The notes below the pieces were generated by a model that was not told the origin of the DNA, ran no database searches, and saw only the letters and a list, made by a program, of their open reading frames with translations. Below are positions 59,221-64,000 of a DNA stretch of 64,000 bases, piece after piece. Each line of letters starts with the position of its first letter. Position 1 is the first letter of the stretch. Origin of the DNA: Gnetum montanum (taxonomy: Eukaryota > Streptophyta > Gnetopsida > Gnetales > Gnetaceae). The stretch spans positions 1,162,891 to 1,226,890 of the forward strand of contig MNCI01014438.1 in NCBI GenBank assembly GCA_015680685.1, written 5' to 3'. Position numbers and translations under genes: made by a program.

Positions 59221-60828
59221 TGAAACACCGTGAAAATTGCGAGTCGGCCTCAGGTAGAGATTCGCAATTCAGGCGAGGGCACATGTCAGAATTCCAGAAG
59301 GGAGAATAAGACAGAGCAAGACCAAGAGGCGCATAGCATCAAGTCTTTAACTTCCTATGCAGATTCCTAATCTTCCTATGCTTTCTCTGTTTACGCTATA
59401 TCACGCAACACAACGTAATAGCGCTTAGCATGATTCTGTGCAAACATAATCTGGCATCAGAAGGCTATTTACTTCAGCATGTGGAGAGGCTTGAGTAGTG
59501 TAACATGCGACTTCTCGTAATTTTTTCTAAGGCTTTTGTTCAAGGCCAGGTTTACACTCTGTTACGCACGGTAGCGTAATGAGCTCCAAAACAATCAAAG
59601 GCAAAGTCTAAGGAAGTGCAACAGATCAACCCTTTGCTCTTGGCATGCAGATTGCTCATCATACGCAACGAAGCATATCTCAGCGTATTGCTTCGCCAAG
59701 CTAAACATTGTTTACGCTTCATTATGCGCGACTGTGTAAAAGAACATAAAATAACTTGAATCAATTATCTTCCACGTTATGTTACGCTCTTGCACGCAAC
59801 GCAACGTGAATGAGCGTAATATAACCTAAGGCCAGTTGAAACATGCCCGACGCGCATCTGTTCTTCACATGCACAATACGCAAACGAGCGTATTGTGCAT
59901 AGTCACAAAGTTTGACATAAAAAGGTCAAGTCAACAGTACCCGAAGCATCTGGGGTACACGTCATCAGGGTTGTGCCTTTTCTACAGGACGTCGCGGCCT
60001 ATAAATACCCCAGTTGACAAAGATACAGGGGTTGGCAAATCAAAAAGGCAAGGATATTTTTCTAAGCACAGGAGCACTGATCACCTTGAGCAGAGACAGA
60101 GAGAGCAGCACTTTCGCAATTGTTGACAGCATCACCTTTCGGCAGAGACAAGAGACACTTGGCTTGAGCATTGGTAGTAAGAGTGATTCCCCTCTAGTGA
60201 AGACATAACTTTCTCCATTGGCGATTATCGGCAGTTCCGAGCAGAGACTACCTAAGGCAAAAGGAGCAAATCAGAGATCCAGACATCATCTGGTGTGGTT
60301 TGTGAGTTTCTATTGATCAGAAGCAGTTGATCAATAGACGTCAGAACTTGACCTTCCTTGCATCCCTTGTCCGGCCTACAAGGTAGATCGGATTCTATTC
60401 TACACTTCTGCTCAGACAGTTTGCTTGTTTCTTGTTGCTTTGTGTTTGCTTGTACAAAACAATCGGGGTCTCCCCAGTGTAACTTAAATATACAAAATAC
60501 TTATTTTCCCGGGTCAAACTATAGATCTTGCAATTACGCGTTTCTCTCGTGTTTGATTCCAGTTGTCGTGTTGACGCTATCATCGTCGTTATCATTCATC
60601 TACATCACTTTTCTCTCATTTTGCACATCGCTGAATCATATCGTTCCACAAAATATTTGTAATCTTCATCGGTTTACTGATTAGTAAGTCTCTGTCTGAT
60701 CGACAAGACCATTCAGGGCACCGAGGATTCGTTTTTCCAACATAGCCCTCGCGCAGATCCGTGGTTAAAACTATGTACACGAGATTGTGTTTGGTATTTT
60801 CCAATTGCCGGCATTTTCCGTCGTTACA
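59221..60828 (+). repeat. 3' LTR of copy C
   Basis: 1,608 bp, starts TGAAACACCG and ends CGTTACA. Colinear with the 5' LTR once the N-associated duplication is removed. TATA box at 60000-60007. Confidence 0.92.
60000..60007 (+). promoter_or_regulatory. TATA box, copy C 3' LTR
   Basis: TATAAATA followed by CCCC, same context as 43466-43473. Confidence 0.65.
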
Positions 60829-60833
60829 CCTTC
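60829..60833. other. Target site duplication of copy C, right
   Basis: CCTTC, identical to 42682-42686. Proves that the gag of E continues here. Confidence 0.9.
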
Positions 60834-61070
60834 AAATGGTTCTAGGAAAAGGAATAAGTCCACATGATAAAAGTGTAATGGGATGTTATTCACAAGAAGA
60901 AGCATCTAAAAAAACTTCATCTCAACAAAAGACTTCTTCAAAGATTGAAGTATCAATAGGCACTACATGTTAACCAAGAGTAGCTCCAAGGTTTGATCAC
61001 TTTAACCACTATAGGAGGGTTAGATGCTATTATTGTAATAAATTATGGCTTAATTAGTGGAAGTGAAATT
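60834..61070 (+). pseudogene. gag: Copia-type gag of element E, 3' part
   Basis: Continuation after copy C. It is polar and Ser/Lys-rich, then reads VAPRFDHFNHYRRVRCYYCNK, a knuckle-like C-x2-C start of the kind found before the end of Copia gag proteins, followed by decayed sequence. Interrupted by a TAA near 60971. Confidence 0.5.
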
Positions 61071-61469
61071 TAAGATTTTATTATATGAATACCTAGTTAT
61101 ATCATGAGAATCAGTCTTATCCAAATGCACATAGAAAGGAAATCTTATAGGGAAAAAATGAATGGAAGAAAACTCAAAAGGAAAAGGGAGTTTAAAAAGT
61201 ATGAAGAATCAAAAGAAAGGAAGATAAGAATGAGAAGACTCTCTCTAAAATATTTATGAAAGGGAGTGAAGCATTGGAAATCAAAGAAGTTTGTGTGAGA
61301 AGACACATCCCAAAAGAGGAATTTCATGCTCAATCTTACTAAGCAACTTAATTCTCTTTAGAAAGAAAGGTAAGTACATGTAATTTTTTGATTCATTTCG
61401 TGTATCTCTTAATACTATAATCCTTGGCAGCCATTCCTAAACCCCATCTTGTTTAGCCTAATCTTAATG

Positions 61470-61650
61470 AGATGTCTTGCTAGAGATGTCTACCTAGAGA
61501 CATCTACTTTCAAAAGGAGACATCTACTCCTAAAAAGAGACATCTACTTGAGTCTTCCTCAACATGGCAGAGATGTCTACTTTCCAAATGAGACGTTTAC
61601 CTATAGTAATAGGTGTAGAGGATACATCTTTATTTTGAAGGAGATATCTA
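61470..61650. repeat. AGACATCT/AGATGTCT motif cluster in element E
   Basis: AGACATCT at 61498, 61518 and 61538 (20-bp spacing), its reverse complement AGATGTCT nearby on both sides, plus variants near 61590 and 61642. Similar motifs are in the E LTR (40440-40575). The flanking stretches 61071-61469 and 61651-61970 show no gene. Confidence 0.6.
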
Positions 61651-61979
61651 CTTTTTCATTTAAAATCCTCATTGAGCATGATTATTTAAATTCATACCCT
61701 TCTTGTTGACTCATTTTCAATGAGATGACCAAGGCCCTACTAGTGATAGTGATTTGTGCATCCATGGCCCACAAGAAGGTTGGAACGTGTAGGATGCCAC
61801 CAAAGAAGAGGTCAAAGGAAGTATCCACTAGCAATCCAAGCACATAGAACCCCCAGTTCAAGTCTCTCAATGCTTAGAATTGGTTTGAGGTAACTCAAAC
61901 TATTAACATCATTTCAAAGCATTTTCTTTCCTTTACTTTAGATAGATAAAAGGTTTTAATGAGTTTCTTCCAACTGTTG

Positions 61980-62590
61980 AATTAGATTAACTTCATTTCC
62001 ATGGATTTCTATGTGCTTGAAGTTCTTATTCAAGAATTTTATAGTAACATTATAATTATAAATGCTGCTGTTAGAGATTTTACAACCATGGTTTGGGATT
62101 TAGGGATTGAAGTGGTCAATGCACTTCTTGGGATTTCTAGTAATGATTTCTTTTAGGTCACCATTCATTCTATGAATGATATTTTTACGAATGGTATAAT
62201 TCCCATTACCTAAGATGAATTCTATGATGCATTATTTCAAGAGTCAATGTATCCTGGTAAAGGGAGAATTTAAAGGAACAAGATGTCTCCAGATGCTTCC
62301 ACTCTATCCTACATTATCTTATATAACATCATTGTGAAAGGGGAAGGTATAACTATCTACTACCAACCCAAGCATTTGTTCTATACTACCTTCTTATAGG
62401 ACAACCATTGTACTTGGGGCACACTCTTTACTATGAAATTCTAAGCATGTTCACCAAAGAGAGGATTTTTGGTAATCCTTGCCTCAATAGTTTGCTGATT
62501 CATCAAAGAGGTTTACCAATTCTTGAAATGCCTTTGCTCAAATGCAAGAGAAGCATTGGTGAGTATGCAGAGAAGAGCAGCTCCATCTGA
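61980..62590 (+). pseudogene. Unidentified coding relic in element E
   Basis: Reading from ATG 62001: MDFYVLEVLIQEFYSN, VWDLGIEVVNALLGISSND and LSYIILYNIIVKGEG. A frameshift near 62400 is followed by YLGHTLYYEILSMFTKERI. Four or five stops. The layout (short helical start, ALLGI-like segment, LSYII, then YYEIL) is reminiscent of the domain that Pfam calls putative plant transposon protein, but I could not confirm this. It takes the place where Copia pol would be. Confidence 0.4.
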
Positions 62591-63785
62591 TAAAGTAGGA
62601 CCCAACACTAAGCCATCATAGTCCCAGAAGAGTAGATTAGTATCATCATCTAGGACCTCTTCCTAGTTCATAAGGTCTAAATCTACTAGTGGATAGGTGA
62701 GATCTTCCCTCAAGAAGCTACTTTGGCTATTTGCTCATACCTTGTGGATGATCAATAGGAATCTCTCTTACTTGCATAAGATAATCAACATTGTTGGAGT
62801 ACTTCTTCCTCTTGGTGGGCATCATTTTAAGAAGATCACAAATACCCCCATTTCAGATAGTGAGGAGGACCTTAATCCTCCAATGAGACATTAAGCCATA
62901 GCTAGACCTTCCTGGGCCTATAACTTAGGAAATGAGTTTGATTCAGAGGAGCCTGATGCACCATCTACATGTGTCCAAGGGGAGCATCCTAATCCCATGA
63001 AGCTTGGCATCAGTTTTCATCATTAGTATGATGATCCTAGATCATTTGATCAATAGCCCATGGAGAGCATCTTTGGGACTTTGTCCCAATGAAGTCCTAT
63101 TAATGCCAAAGAAAGGGAGCTTCCTCATCCTTTTAATAGGCTCTAGCCTAGTCATATTCACTAGATTCTTCTGAATTTTGAATGAAGCTTTGTTCAAGGA
63201 GAGCTCCTATCCAACTACCTTGTCCAAATGATGATTATGAGCAGCATGTGATCAATACCAATACCAATAGTGATGATGATGAAAAGGAGACTTACAAACC
63301 ATCTTGAGCTATAGCTACTTTAGATGACAATTCGGATGATGTGATCAAGGTCAATGAGTAGGGTTCTTGGGTGCTCTGTTCTTTTTGTTGATGTTAAAAA
63401 AGTTGGAGATAGAAAATGTGTATACATATGTGGCTTTTATTATGGTGTTACACACATGTATTTTTTGCACATGTTGAGAAACTTTTAGGGACTGCATGTA
63501 TTGTGGACAAGTTGTATGGATAGTTTTTGGATAGTTTATGGATAGATGTTGCTTAATATGATTATGAGTTTTCACATTATTATGAAGATAGGTTTTCTCC
63601 TTTGCATAACATAGTTTCATTTTCAATTTCATGTAATCTCTACCCTATGCCTTAAAGCTTTAGAGTCATTATTCTAGTTATAACCTTAGATGCCATTATA
63701 ATTTATATGTCTTAATAGTTTTATTAATTATTGTTACATAAAATATTTATTGACTCACCCATTTTATTAAGTTTTGGACACCACC
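62591..63785. other. Non-coding internal region of element E
   Basis: Decayed sequence without recognised motif; probably the C-terminal part and 3' untranslated region of the preceding relic. Confidence 0.4.
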
Positions 63786-63799
63786 AAAAAGGGGAAGAT
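63786..63799 (+). promoter_or_regulatory. Polypurine tract, element E
   Basis: AAAAAGGGGAAGA directly before the LTR start, the usual Copia arrangement. Confidence 0.8.
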
Positions 63800-64000
63800 T
63801 GTTAACCCTTTAGTACATCAAAACCGTAAGAAAAATGGAGAACATAGAATATTTGTGGAATGGGATGATTTTTGTAGGGCCTAAATGAGATCTACAAAGA
63901 CATGTCAAAATAGTGACTACAAGGACTCAAGGGAGCATGGATGAGTATGAAGACTACACACTAAATGAGGATGCTTCAGTGATTGAGAGGAAGCCAAATC
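63800..64000 (+). repeat. 3' LTR of element E (cut by window end)
   Basis: Starts TGTTAACCC and matches 40197-40400, including GGAATGGGATGATTTTTG and AAATGAGATCTACAAAGA. Confidence 0.82.

Larger units (their letters stand above)
42687..60828 (+). mobile_element. Complete Tat/Ogre-like retrotransposon, copy C
   Basis: 18.1 kb between CCTTC duplications. It has both LTRs (TG...TA/CA), PBS, gag-protease, core-repeat array, antisense gene with own promoter, RT-RNase H-RNase H-integrase, 3' repeats, hairpin and PPT. The LTRs differ at a few percent of sites as judged by eye, nearly all transitions, so the insertion is not very recent. The coding parts have stops, so it is not autonomous now. Two N characters mark assembly joins. 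Confidence 0.92.
40197..64000 (+). mobile_element. Copia-type, apparently non-autonomous LTR element E (hosts copy C)
   Basis: 5' LTR 40197-41292, tRNA-Met-type PBS, gag of Copia type, then, after copy C (42687-60828) is removed, about 3 kb without integrase or RT signals, a PPT and the start of the 3' LTR at 63800. Internal length without C is about 4.4 kb, too short for a full Copia pol, and no pol motif is seen. It is therefore likely mobilised in trans. Confidence 0.75.

Overview
The window is nuclear DNA of a seed plant, finer placement not attempted. All of it can be assigned to nested LTR retrotransposons; I see no ordinary host gene, tRNA, rRNA or CRISPR array. Most elements belong to the Tat/Ogre side of Ty3/gypsy: gag with a C-x2-H-x4-H-x4-C knuckle, aspartic protease, RT, two successive RNase H domains and an HHCC/DDE integrase without chromodomain. 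They are decayed mainly by TAG and TGA stops at former CAG, CGA and TGG codons, the footprint of CG/CHG methylation and deamination.

Layout. Copy A (1-12271, 5' end outside the window) is interrupted in its integrase by copy B (12272-29071; 5' LTR 12272-13814, 3' LTR truncated at 29071). Copy D (29072-40196) is older, lacks its 5' half and is very degenerate. Element E (from 40197 past the window end) is a Copia-type element with 1.1-kb LTRs, a tRNA-Met-type primer site and a gag, but no recognisable pol. Copy C (42687-60828) is a complete Tat-like element inserted in the gag of E, with 5-bp target duplications CCTTC and 1.6-kb LTRs ending TG...CA. Two single N characters inside C are each flanked by a duplicated stretch and look like unmerged contig overlaps.

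Main discovery. In A, B, C and D the sense coding region is split between protease and RT by a spacer of about 5-6 kb, the place where Ogre elements carry a pol intron. That spacer holds a gene on the opposite strand. In C it resolves into eight exons joined by seven GT-AG introns (complement 49441-53576, about 1,114 codons). Exon 1 is 119 nt in A, B and C, exon 2 is 450 nt in both A and B, and intron 1 has the same phase in all three. A TATA-like box lies about 130-160 bp upstream of its ATG. Exons 2-3 resemble a plant FCP1/NIF-type HAD phosphatase domain whose catalytic aspartates are lost; exon 4 is an unidentified domain, exon 7 is helical and exon 8 is acidic. Antisense placement explains how the introns survived retrotransposition.

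Other structure. Short arrays sharing the core TTAAACT(A/G)GCA lie after the protease, before RT and, in B and C, after integrase. Each family also has its own short palindromic motif (TTACGC/GCGTAA in C, GCTACGCTA/TAGCGTAGC in A and B, AGACATCT/AGATGTCT in E) clustered in the LTR and scattered in its internal non-coding DNA. D carries a degenerate repeat of about 190 bp.
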